From Litchfieldella qijiaojingensis (GTDB taxonomy: Bacteria > Pseudomonadota > Gammaproteobacteria > Pseudomonadales > Halomonadaceae): a stretch of 44,562 bases of DNA. The position numbers and the translations under genes are program-made. The notes below the pieces were generated by a model. It saw only the letters and a list, made by a program, of their open reading frames with translations. It ran no database searches and had not been told where the DNA came from. The DNA lies in NCBI RefSeq assembly GCF_014651875.1, contig NZ_BMXS01000030.1:1-44562 (forward strand), read 5' to 3'. Below, piece by piece: positions 15,465 to 23,923 of this stretch (positions within the stretch are counted from its first letter, which is position 1; every line of letters begins with the position of its first letter).

Positions 15465-16265
15465 ATGCAGGCGCTTCCCTTTGCCCTCCTCGCCATCATC
15501 TTTTATCTCGGCGCCGCCTCCTGGCAGGGATTGGCGCTGTCACGTCGCGTGCCACAACGCCCGCTCCTCGTACGTGGCATCGGACTGCTGGCGCTAGTCT
15601 GTCACGCACTGACGATCATCGCCATCCTGCGCGAGGCGGGCGGGCTGGAATTGGGACTGTCGTCCAGCGCCGTTCTGGCCAGTGCTGTGATCGCAGCGCT
15701 ATTGCTGGCAGTCAGCCTGGTCAAGCCAGTACTCAACGCGTCCGTAGGGCTGTTCCCATTGGCTGCCATCACGCTCGTGCTTGCGATGGGATTGCCCGAC
15801 TCCACGCGCGACACCGGCTTGCCCCCCGGTATCGCCTTCCACATCATCAGTTCAGCCCTGGCCTTTTCCCTGTTCGCCATCGCGGCGGTGCAAGCGGTAT
15901 TGCTGGCGGCACAAAACCAGGCGCTGCGCCATCACCATACCCGCGGCATCGTCCAGTCGCTGCCACCGCTGACCACCATGGAACGAGTACTATTCGAGCT
16001 GATCTGGGCCGGGATGCTTCTGCTCACCGCCTCCATCATCAGCGGCTTAGTATTTCTCGATGACCTTTTCGCCCAGCACCTGGCCCACAAGACGATCCTG
16101 TCGCTGGCCGCTTGGGCGATATTCTCGGCATTGCTCGCCGGACACCACTGGCTCGGCTGGCGTGGCCTGCGCGCTGTGCGCTGGACGCTAGGCGGCAGCC
16201 TCCTGCTGGTACTCGCCTATTTCGGCAGCAAGTTCGCCCTCGAGGTCATCTTCCAGTCGGGTTGA
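15465..16265 (+). CDS. ypjD: CcsA/YpjD-like inner-membrane protein
   Basis: A 266-residue protein with about eight membrane helices and the layout of the cytochrome c assembly (CcsA/CcmC) superfamily. GIAFHIISSALAFSLFAIAAVQA and the late His residues (HKTILSLAAW, GHHWLGWRG) sit where heme-binding family members have theirs. In gammaproteobacteria this gene lies beside ffh, as here, and its function is not settled. The ATG at 15465 was chosen over the TTG immediately before it. Confidence 0.85.
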   Translation: MQALPFALLAIIFYLGAASWQGLALSRRVPQRPLLVRGIGLLALVCHALTIIAILREAGGLELGLSSSAVLASAVIAALLLAVSLVKPVLNASVGLFPLAAITLVLAMGLPDSTRDTGLPPGIAFHIISSALAFSLFAIAAVQAVLLAAQNQALRHHHTRGIVQSLPPLTTMERVLFELIWAGMLLLTASIISGLVFLDDLFAQHLAHKTILSLAAWAIFSALLAGHHWLGWRGLRAVRWTLGGSLLLVLAYFGSKFALEVIFQSG

Positions 16266-16343
16266 GCGCCGCTTCAATGCCTTGACAGTCTTCCGGGGAA
16301 TCCCTACAAACGAGCTTGATATGCCATTGAGGATCCATCGATC

Positions 16344-17627
16344 TTGAGCGACGACTTCCCATTGGGACTGCTGGTTGGCCTTCTCTTCCTGCTTATTTGC
16401 CTGTCAGCCTTCTTCTCCAGCTCCGAGACCGGCATGATGTCAATCAACCGCTATCGCCTGAGCCATCAGGCGAACAGCGGCGAACGCGCCGCCCAACGGG
16501 TAATGCGTCTGCTGGCCAGACCTGACCGCCTGATCGGCGTCATCCTGATCGGTAATAATCTGGTCAACAACCTGGCAGCAGCCATCGCCACCGTGCTGGC
16601 GATTCATTTTTTCGGTGAGGTCAGCGGCCCGGCAATTGCCCCGCTGATCCTGACCATCGTGATCCTGATCTTCGCCGAAGTCAGTCCCAAGACCTACGCC
16701 GCGATCAAGCCCGAACGCATTGCCTACCCGGCGTCACTGGCCCTGGAACCACTGCTCAAGCTTCTCTATCCACTGGTATGGCTGGTCAATGTGCTTTCCA
16801 ACGGCCTGTTGCGGCTTGTTGGGGTCAAGAACCTCGACGGCGGTGCCGACAACCTGACCCGCGACGAGTTGCGCACCGTGGTTCATGAGGCCGGCACCCT
16901 GATTCCCCATCGCCACCAGGCCATGCTGCTATCGATCCTCGATCTGGAAAACGTCACGGTGAACGACATCATGGTGCCGCGCCACGAGGTAGTGGGCATC
17001 GACCTGGAAGATGACTTGGACACCATCCTGGCCCAGATTCGCACCAGCCAGCACACCCGGGTACCGGTCTACAAGGGCGACATCAACAACATCATCGGCA
17101 TGCTCCACCTACGCAATGCGGCGCGTTTTCTTTCCAAGCAGGAAGTGACCAAGGCGGCCATCGTCCAGGAGGCCCGCGAACCCTACTTCATTCCTGAATC
17201 CACCCCGCTGCATACCCAGTTGCTCAACTTCCAGCGGCAGAAACGACGCATCGGCATCGTCGTCGATGAGTATGGTGACGTGGAAGGGCTGGTGACGCTG
17301 GAAGACATCCTCGAGGAGATAGTTGGCGAGTTCACCACCGATGTTGCCGGCATGCACCAGGAGATCCATCGTCAGGACGATGGCAGCTATGTGATCGAGG
17401 GCACCGCCAACATCCGGGAAATCAACAAGTCGCTGGACTGGCAACTGCCCACCGACGGCCCCAAGACCCTCAATGGCCTGATCCTCGAACACCTTGAGTC
17501 ATTTCCCGATGGCCCGGCCTGTATGCAGGTTGGCCAAGTTCGCATGGAAATCCTTCAGGTCAAGGACAAGCTGATCACCTCGGCCCGCTGCTGGCAGCAT
17601 AGTCGGCGTCCAACACGCCTGAGCTGA
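16344..17627 (+). CDS. CNNM/CorC-family CBS-domain membrane protein (YfjD-like)
   Basis: The N-terminal CNNM (DUF21) membrane domain (about 5-190) begins LGLLVGLLFLLICLSAFFSSSETGMMSINRYRL. A pair of CBS domains (about 200-335) includes NDIMVPRHEVVGI and VDEYGDVEGLVTLEDILEEIVGE. The C-terminus has a CorC_HlyC (TerC-associated) domain. The family is linked to Mg2+/Co2+ homeostasis. The start is a TTG with GAGG ahead. It follows the YpjD gene, the same neighbourhood as yfjD-ypjD in E. coli. Confidence 0.87.
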   Translation: MSDDFPLGLLVGLLFLLICLSAFFSSSETGMMSINRYRLSHQANSGERAAQRVMRLLARPDRLIGVILIGNNLVNNLAAAIATVLAIHFFGEVSGPAIAPLILTIVILIFAEVSPKTYAAIKPERIAYPASLALEPLLKLLYPLVWLVNVLSNGLLRLVGVKNLDGGADNLTRDELRTVVHEAGTLIPHRHQAMLLSILDLENVTVNDIMVPRHEVVGIDLEDDLDTILAQIRTSQHTRVPVYKGDINNIIGMLHLRNAARFLSKQEVTKAAIVQEAREPYFIPESTPLHTQLLNFQRQKRRIGIVVDEYGDVEGLVTLEDILEEIVGEFTTDVAGMHQEIHRQDDGSYVIEGTANIREINKSLDWQLPTDGPKTLNGLILEHLESFPDGPACMQVGQVRMEILQVKDKLITSARCWQHSRRPTRLS

Positions 17628-17632
17628 ATCGT

Positions 17633-19540
17633 TCAGGACTGCGCCAGCGGCGACTTGCGCCGGGCCTCGACCCAAGCATCGGCATCGGCCTTAAGTTCGC
17701 GCACCCGTCTCTCGAGCAGTGGTGATCGTGCTTGGCGCGCCGACAACGGCTCACCGAAGGAGAGCGCTACCCGGGCCCGGAACCGCCGTGGCCACTTGGT
17801 CAGGGCCCGCCCTCCGTGGTGGGATGTCCAGGATCCCCACAACCCCGCCAGCCCCGCTGGCACTACGGGTACCGGATCGCGAGCCAGGATCATGTCCAGC
17901 CCACGGCGAAAGCCCTGGATCTCGCCATCCGGCGTCAGACGCCCTTCGGGAAACAACATTACCACTTCGCCTTGACGCAGGGCATGACTGACCTCGCTCA
18001 GGGCCCGGCGCACATTGCCTGGGTCACGGCGGTCCGAATCCACCGGAATGGCGCCAACGATACGGAACCACCAATTGAGCCATGGCGACTCATAGATCGG
18101 CTGATCCATCAGGAAGCGCAGTGGACGGGGGCTGGCGCCGCCCAGAACCAAGGCATCCATGAAGCTGACGTGATTGCATACCACTAGCGCTGGGCCGCGC
18201 GCAGGGATGTGGTGGCGACCACGGAAACGCAACCGGTAGAACACGTGTACCAAGGCGAAGACCAGCAGGCGCAGCACCGGGCGAGGGCGGCGCAACAGCA
18301 GTACGATGCCCACGACCAGTATCATCAGGCCCAGGCCGGCAATGGCGCCACGTAAGCCGACATCGCGCCATGCCAGTATTGCACCGCCGTAAACGAGAGC
18401 CAGCGCCACCGCCAGGGCATTGAACATATTGACGGCCCCCAGCATGCGGGCGCGCCGCTCCTCGCGACTGAGCATTTGAACCAGGGTATACAGTGGCACG
18501 CTGTAAAGTCCGGCCCCGATGCCCACCAGCATGAAGCCGAAGAACATCTGCCAGAAGTGGCCAGAACTCAGCAAGCCGGTGAATTCCTCCGCGCTTGCCG
18601 CCACTGGTGCCAGACTGGCCAGATACAGGCTTGCGGCACCTGCCAGCAACGCTCCCAAGGAAACCAGCCCCACTTCCAGCCGCCCCGCCGAGAAGTGCGC
18701 ACAGAGGAAAGAACCGACACCCACGCCTAGAACGAAGGCCACCAACAATAAACTGAAGGCTTCTCCACTACCCGCAAAGTCGTCGCGCACCCAGATGAGC
18801 AACAGCAATAACATGCAGGTAACAAGAAACCAGAAGATCGCGACACCCAGCATGGCGGGAAACAAGTGCTTCTCGCGCAAGGCCTGACGCAGCACCTCGT
18901 GGTTGCTACGCCAGGGATGCCAGTTTTCGGAGATCCTGTCCCGCGCCGGTGCCACCGGCACGGCGAAGCTCACCAGCAACCCCAGGCTCGCTACACCGAC
19001 CAGCGTCAGCATTACCGCCACTCGAGCCCAGTGAGTCGGCCATGTCGCCATGGACAAGGCAAGCAACACACCCGCCAGCAGGGCAACGAAGGTTCCCACC
19101 CCGATCCAAGCGTTGCCGCTCACCAGTTCGGTGGGGGCAAGGTGCTGCGGAAGGATGGCGTACTTCACCGGACCAGCGAGTGCCGACTGCCAGCCCATCA
19201 ACAACAGGAACACGAGTAGCATGGCCGCGTTCTCGAACCACACCGCCACCATCGCCCCAAGCGCGACTGCCAATTCCAGCAGCTTCAAGCGGCGAATCAG
19301 ACGGTGTTTGTCGAGACGGTCGCCAAGCACCCCACCCCAAGACGAAAACACCAGACAAGGCAGGATGAAGCCTGCCGCAGCCAGGCCGGGTATGGGGCCG
19401 AGTTCCCAGTCGCGGGGCGATACCGACTTCCATGCCAACAGCAGCAGAACCATGCGCAGAAAATTATCATTGAAGGCGCCCAGCGACTGAGTCCAGAAGA
19501 GAGGGGCGAAGCGGCGGCGCACGAGAAGACGTGAATTCAC
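17633..19540 (-). CDS. MFS transporter fused to a PlsC-type acyltransferase
   Basis: Residues 1-415 are a 12-helix MFS transporter like LplT, the lysophospholipid flippase (FWTQSLGAFNDNFLRM, GGVLGDRLDKHRLIRR). Residues about 425-635 are a 1-acylglycerophosphate acyltransferase domain with NHVSFMD (456-462) and FPEGRLTPDG (about 527). E. coli splits this work between LplT and Aas; here the AMP-ligase half of Aas is missing. A role in importing and reacylating lysophospholipids is inferred. The GTG start overlaps the tetR stop (GTGA), so the two are coupled. Confidence 0.85.
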   Translation of the reverse strand: MNSRLLVRRRFAPLFWTQSLGAFNDNFLRMVLLLLAWKSVSPRDWELGPIPGLAAAGFILPCLVFSSWGGVLGDRLDKHRLIRRLKLLELAVALGAMVAVWFENAAMLLVFLLLMGWQSALAGPVKYAILPQHLAPTELVSGNAWIGVGTFVALLAGVLLALSMATWPTHWARVAVMLTLVGVASLGLLVSFAVPVAPARDRISENWHPWRSNHEVLRQALREKHLFPAMLGVAIFWFLVTCMLLLLLIWVRDDFAGSGEAFSLLLVAFVLGVGVGSFLCAHFSAGRLEVGLVSLGALLAGAASLYLASLAPVAASAEEFTGLLSSGHFWQMFFGFMLVGIGAGLYSVPLYTLVQMLSREERRARMLGAVNMFNALAVALALVYGGAILAWRDVGLRGAIAGLGLMILVVGIVLLLRRPRPVLRLLVFALVHVFYRLRFRGRHHIPARGPALVVCNHVSFMDALVLGGASPRPLRFLMDQPIYESPWLNWWFRIVGAIPVDSDRRDPGNVRRALSEVSHALRQGEVVMLFPEGRLTPDGEIQGFRRGLDMILARDPVPVVPAGLAGLWGSWTSHHGGRALTKWPRRFRARVALSFGEPLSARQARSPLLERRVRELKADADAWVEARRKSPLAQS

Positions 19541-20151
19541 GAGGTCCTCGGGCCGTGCTTGAGCCCGGCAAGAATGGTCGACAGCAATTGATCGAGCAAC
19601 TCGCCCACTTCCAACGGCTGGCCCTGCCAATACCCTAGACGTTCGTTGAGCCCCAGTTGCACCAGCCCATGCACGCTGCCCCACAGGGTGCGGGCCATAC
19701 GCCGCGCCTCCAGATCGTCCAATGCCGGCTGGAACTCCTTGAGCGTGGCTTCCACACGCACGAACAGAGCCTCGATCATGTCGTTCTGGCGCTGATCGAG
19801 CTCGCCTTCCTGAGCCAGGGGGTAGTCGAACAACAATTGCCAGCGGTAAGGGTCGTGCTGGGCGAACTGCCAGTAGGCGGTCGCCAGTGACTTGAGCCGA
19901 GGCTCGGGGTGGGCGTCCGCCATTTCTTCCACCGCGTTACGCAACCGCGCGAGCGTCTCGATATTGACGTGCTGTAGCAGATTGCCGAAGCTGCCATAGA
20001 GCTTCAGTAGGGTACTCGGCGCACAGCCGACTTCCCTTGCCAGAGCCCTCAACGACAGCGTGTGCGCAGGATTTTCCCGCAACCAGGCATCACATGCCGC
20101 CATGACTTGGGCATGCAACGCCTCAGGCGCATGCTGTCTGGGACGTGCCAT
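19537..20151 (-). CDS. TetR-family transcriptional regulator
   Basis: A 204-residue regulator. The N-terminal helix-turn-helix has LSLRALAREVGCAPSTLLKLYGSFGNLLQHV, and the C-terminal domain has LWGSVHGLVQLGLNERLGYW, as in WHG-type TetR proteins. The ATG at 20151 has GAGAGGA five bases ahead. It precedes the MFS-PlsC gene in a two-gene operon and probably regulates it. An imperfect palindrome lies 27 bases upstream. Confidence 0.85.
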   Translation of the reverse strand: MARPRQHAPEALHAQVMAACDAWLRENPAHTLSLRALAREVGCAPSTLLKLYGSFGNLLQHVNIETLARLRNAVEEMADAHPEPRLKSLATAYWQFAQHDPYRWQLLFDYPLAQEGELDQRQNDMIEALFVRVEATLKEFQPALDDLEARRMARTLWGSVHGLVQLGLNERLGYWQGQPLEVGELLDQLLSTILAGLKHGPRTS

Positions 20152-20178
20152 CGGCTTCCTCTCGTTGATAGCGACATA

Positions 20179-20199
20179 GGTCGAACACTGTTTCCGACC
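20179..20199. promoter_or_regulatory. Candidate TetR operator palindrome
   Basis: The 21-base ggtcg-aacactgtttc-cgacc matches its reverse complement at 8 of 10 half-site positions. It lies just upstream of tetR in the tetR/SRAP divergent gap, the normal place for autoregulation. Confidence 0.4.
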
Positions 20200-20225
20200 A
20201 GCATATCGACACCACGCACAAACGC

Positions 20226-20260
20226 AAGCCCAAGGCGTGGCCAGCATTCCCCTTGGGCTT
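20226..20260 (+). promoter_or_regulatory. Hairpin upstream of the SRAP gene
   Basis: aagcccaagg (20226-20235) pairs perfectly with ccttgggctt (20251-20260) around a 15-base loop, with tcctgcc after it. It lies 53 bases before the SRAP start. It could be an attenuator or a weak terminator. Confidence 0.4.
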
Positions 20261-20313
20261 TCCTGCCTGGGGGGAGTTGGTTACTCTTGGCGGCTGTTCC
20301 CTCAGGAGACACC

Positions 20314-21000
20314 ATGGCCGGCCGTCTGTATATCGCGCCCCTCGACCTTTCCCCTGCGTTGCCCGACCTGGTCAGCGAGACACCGCTGATGACCAGCGCC
20401 AACCAGGCACCGCGCTCCCCCTTGTCGATCATACGCCTGGATCGCGGGCGACCTCATTTGGTTACGGCATTCTGGGGATTGACCCCGCCCTGGCTCAAGG
20501 TGCTCGATCACGCGCCGCATTGCGCGCGCGCGGAGGGTCTATCGTCACGCCCCATGTTCCAGGAAGCATTTGCCGCTCGTCGCTGCCTGATCCCGGTCAG
20601 CGGCATCTATGTCTGGAAACCGCAACCCCGTTTCAAGCAGCCCTTCCTGGTGACACGCGTCGACCGAGGCCCTTTGCTGCTGGCCGGGCTATGGTGTCGC
20701 TACCACACCACCCTGACAGAGCATAATGACTCCACCGCTCTGATCACCGTGGACACCAATGCCCTGCTGGCTCCCCTGACCGACCGCCTGCCGGCCATCA
20801 TCGACAACGTCTCGGCCAAGGCCTGGCTCGACCCAGCGACACCGCAAGAGGAGGCTCGCCATTTGCTAGTGACAGCCCCGTTGGAACTGTTGGGCGCTTT
20901 TCCGGTATCAAGACGAGTGAACGATCCCTCGCACCAGGACTGGGCCTGCGGCCACCCTACCGGCCCCATGCTTCGCTGGAATACCGCACAGGAGACATGA
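20314..21000 (+). CDS. SRAP-family protein (YedK/HMCES homologue) without catalytic residues
   Basis: The family crosslinks to abasic sites in single-stranded DNA through an N-terminal Cys2. This 228-residue protein has the SRAP scaffold (AFWGLTPPW, RRCLIPVSG, QPFLVTR, FPVSRRVND) but starts MAGR instead of MCGR. The other active-site positions are also changed: NAR to CAR (Cys70), GWFEW/GFYEW to GIYVW (Val100 for the Glu), and IHDR to LTDR (Thr156 for the His). It should not form the Cys2 thiazolidine. A non-catalytic DNA-binding role or loss of function is possible. CAGGAG lies 8 bases ahead of the ATG. Its stop overlaps the next start (ATGA). Confidence 0.85.
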   Translation: MAGRLYIAPLDLSPALPDLVSETPLMTSANQAPRSPLSIIRLDRGRPHLVTAFWGLTPPWLKVLDHAPHCARAEGLSSRPMFQEAFAARRCLIPVSGIYVWKPQPRFKQPFLVTRVDRGPLLLAGLWCRYHTTLTEHNDSTALITVDTNALLAPLTDRLPAIIDNVSAKAWLDPATPQEEARHLLVTAPLELLGAFPVSRRVNDPSHQDWACGHPTGPMLRWNTAQET

Positions 21001-23858
21001 TGCGTATCCCATTCTTCCCGACTGCCGTCACCACCCTTCTGGGAGGCCTCGCTCTGAGCCTGACTCCCATTCTCGCTTCACCGTCACTTGCCGATGATCA
21101 TGAAGGGCGTGAAGGTGTCACTCGCGTGGAGACGCCGCTTGTCAGCCCCCACGACAACCGCGATTACCGCATTCTGACACTAGACAACGGGCTCTCCGCT
21201 CTGCTGGTCAGCGACCCGGAGGCCGACAAGGCCGCCGCCTCGATGAATGTGGGTGTGGGCAGCGCCAGCGACTCTAGCGACCTTGCCGGCCTGGCGCATT
21301 TCGTCGAACACATGCTGTTCCTCGGCACCGACGAATTTCCCGAAGCTGATGCCTACCAACGCTACATCAGCCGCCATGGCGGCAGTCACAATGCCTTCAC
21401 TGCGTCTCAGGACACCAACTACTTCTTCAATATCGAGCCCGACGCCCTGCCCGGCGCTTTGGATCGTTTCAGCCGTTTCTTCATCGCGCCGCTGTTCAAT
21501 GCCGACCAGTTGGAAAGCGAACGCAATATCGTGCACTCGGAGTTCCAGGCCCGGCTTCGCGACGACGGCCGCCGAATCCATGACGCCCTCAACCAGGTTC
21601 TGAACCCTGACAACCCCACTACCGGCTTTGCCGTGGGCAGTCGTGAAACCCTAGCCGATCGCAGCGAGGGAGAGCCCAGCCTGCGCGAGCGAGTCATCGA
21701 CTTCTACGAGAGCCATTACGGTGCCAATGTCATGCACTTGGCAGTCGTCGCGCCCCAGCCTCTGGACGAGCTCGAAACCCTGGTCCGCGAGCGCTTCGTC
21801 GATGTCCCCGACCGCAACCTATCGCGCCCCGAGGTGGAGGCCCCACTGGTGAAAGCCGATAGCCTACCCCTGGCCCTCGACGTTCAGTCAGTGCGCGACA
21901 GCCGCCGGGTGCTTTTTTTGTTCCCGATCACCGATCCGATCAACCACTATCGTCACAAGCCAGCCGAGTATCTCGCCAACCTGCTCGGCCACGAAGGCGA
22001 AGGCAGCCTGCTGTCGGCCCTGCGGGAGGCGGGACTGGCCGATAGATTGTCCGCCGGTGTCACCCGAGGCGATGGCAATGAAGCACTGTTCTCGATCGAT
22101 ATCAGCTTGACCCGGGCCGGGGCCGACCACTTGCCCCGCATTCAGGCCAGCCTGTTCGAAGCCATCGCCCTGATCGCCGACGACGGACTCGAAGAGTGGC
22201 GCTACGACGAGCAGGCCAGCCTCGCCGAGCCGGAATTCCGCTTCCAGCAGTATGGCTCCCCCCTGGATAGCGCCATGCGCCTGGCCATGAACATGGCCCA
22301 TTTCCCATTGGAGGACGTCAACTATGCGCCTTACCGCATGGACGGCTTCCAACGTGATCAGATCCAGAGCTACCTGGACGCCCTGCGCCCCGACAACCTC
22401 CTGCGCGTCTATAGCGGTCCCGATGTCCAAGGCGAAGCCGTGTCGCCTTGGTTTCAGGTTTCCTACCGCGTGCAACAGCCGCAGGACTGGGCCAGTGCCG
22501 AGCCGTTGGCGGGCCTAAGCCTACCCGGCCCCAACCCCTTCATCGCAGAAGACCTTACCTTGCTCGAACAGCAGGATGAGAAACCTCAGCACTTGGTCGA
22601 CGAAGAAGGCTTTTCGCTCTGGCATCAGGCTGATGCTCGCTTCGACACCCCCAAGGTGGAATGGCGCTTCAGCCTGCAGCACCCCAACGCCGCCACCGAA
22701 GCCCAGGATGCTGCTCTGTCACGTTTGCTGGCAGGCTGGCTCGGTGACAGCCTGAACGAACAGCTATACATGGCGCGCCTGGCTGGCCAGCGCTTCGAGG
22801 CCTATGCTCATGCGCGTGGCATCACGCTGTCGTTCTCCGGCTGGCGCGACGGCCAGGAGCTGGTAATACGGCAGGTACTGTCCCAGTTGATCGAGGGCGA
22901 GATCACCGAGGCCAGTGTCGCCCGTGTGCGCTACAGCCTGGAGCGCGAGTGGCGCAACGCACCACAGGCCCCCCTTTACCGGCAAGCCAACCGCACCCTC
23001 GGCGAAGCCCTGGTTCGTCCCCAGTGGCCGACATCCACTCTGCTCGAGGCCGTACGCGATTTGAAAGCCGAGGACCTGCGCGAATTTCGTCGCCGCTTCC
23101 TCGATGAACTACGGCTCGAGGCGATGGCTATAGGCAATCTGAACGCCGAGTTGGCCAAGCGCGAAGCACGCCTGGTCGCCGAAGCATTACGCCCGAGCCT
23201 GTCGAGCGACCAGATCCCTGATCTCGAGCCGCTGCAGGTATCGAACGATCTCCCCCCCCTGCATCCCGAGACCAGTCGTAAGGAATCGTTGGTGCTGCGC
23301 TACCTGCAAGGCCCCGACCGCTCGCTGACCAGCCAAGCACGACTGGCCGTGCTCGGACAGTTAATCAGCACCCCATTCTACACACGGCTACGCACCGAAC
23401 AGCAGCTCGGCTATGTCGTCAATGCCAGCTACATGCCGCTGCTCAACGCTCCTGGCCTAACCCTGCTGGTGCAGTCGCCGGATACTCCGAGTGAGGAGAT
23501 TCAGGCGCATATCGATACCTTCTTGGAGGAATTCAGTCAGATGTTGGCCGGCCTGGACGAAGAGGCTCTGTCATCCCACCGTCAGGCGGTACGTGACAGG
23601 CTCCTCCAACGTGACACTTCACTCGGTAGCATGACCGATCGGTTGTGGCGAAGCCTGGCCTACGGCGATACCGAGTTCAACCGACGCGAGAAACTAGCCG
23701 CGCGAGTCATGGAGACTTCCCCCGAGTCACTGCGGGAAAGCTGGGCCACGCTACACGATAAGGGTGTGCTAAACATCACCTTCGACCCCGGCGACTCACC
23801 CAGCGACGTGCTGGCCCTGACCGCCGAGTTGTCCCCCCTGCCCCAAAGCGATGGGTGA
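20997..23858 (+). CDS. ptrA: Pitrilysin-like periplasmic M16 zinc protease
   Basis: A signal peptide (about 1-32) precedes a 953-residue M16A protease. The zinc site is HFVEH (101-105), with Glu182 in ERNIVHSEF 77 residues after the second His, exactly the pitrilysin spacing. RLRTEQQLGYVV near the C-terminus is the substrate-contact segment of the family. It degrades small polypeptides in the periplasm. ATGA overlap with the SRAP gene shows translational coupling; the second ATG (21000) is an alternative start. A perfect hairpin terminator follows. Confidence 0.92.
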   Translation: MMRIPFFPTAVTTLLGGLALSLTPILASPSLADDHEGREGVTRVETPLVSPHDNRDYRILTLDNGLSALLVSDPEADKAAASMNVGVGSASDSSDLAGLAHFVEHMLFLGTDEFPEADAYQRYISRHGGSHNAFTASQDTNYFFNIEPDALPGALDRFSRFFIAPLFNADQLESERNIVHSEFQARLRDDGRRIHDALNQVLNPDNPTTGFAVGSRETLADRSEGEPSLRERVIDFYESHYGANVMHLAVVAPQPLDELETLVRERFVDVPDRNLSRPEVEAPLVKADSLPLALDVQSVRDSRRVLFLFPITDPINHYRHKPAEYLANLLGHEGEGSLLSALREAGLADRLSAGVTRGDGNEALFSIDISLTRAGADHLPRIQASLFEAIALIADDGLEEWRYDEQASLAEPEFRFQQYGSPLDSAMRLAMNMAHFPLEDVNYAPYRMDGFQRDQIQSYLDALRPDNLLRVYSGPDVQGEAVSPWFQVSYRVQQPQDWASAEPLAGLSLPGPNPFIAEDLTLLEQQDEKPQHLVDEEGFSLWHQADARFDTPKVEWRFSLQHPNAATEAQDAALSRLLAGWLGDSLNEQLYMARLAGQRFEAYAHARGITLSFSGWRDGQELVIRQVLSQLIEGEITEASVARVRYSLEREWRNAPQAPLYRQANRTLGEALVRPQWPTSTLLEAVRDLKAEDLREFRRRFLDELRLEAMAIGNLNAELAKREARLVAEALRPSLSSDQIPDLEPLQVSNDLPPLHPETSRKESLVLRYLQGPDRSLTSQARLAVLGQLISTPFYTRLRTEQQLGYVVNASYMPLLNAPGLTLLVQSPDTPSEEIQAHIDTFLEEFSQMLAGLDEEALSSHRQAVRDRLLQRDTSLGSMTDRLWRSLAYGDTEFNRREKLAARVMETSPESLRESWATLHDKGVLNITFDPGDSPSDVLALTAELSPLPQSDG

Positions 23859-23871
23859 GAGTCTGAAACGT

Positions 23872-23896
23872 CGAGACCCGGGCATCCCGGGTCTCG
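23872..23896. terminator. Terminator between ptrA and sbcB
   Basis: A perfect 11-base stem cgagacccggg / cccgggtctcg with a 3-base loop lies between the converging ptrA and sbcB genes. On the plus strand it is followed by cagtcttt. It may serve both. Confidence 0.7.
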
Positions 23897-23923
23897 CAGT
23901 CTTTCGCCAGGCCGGGCGCTCCC

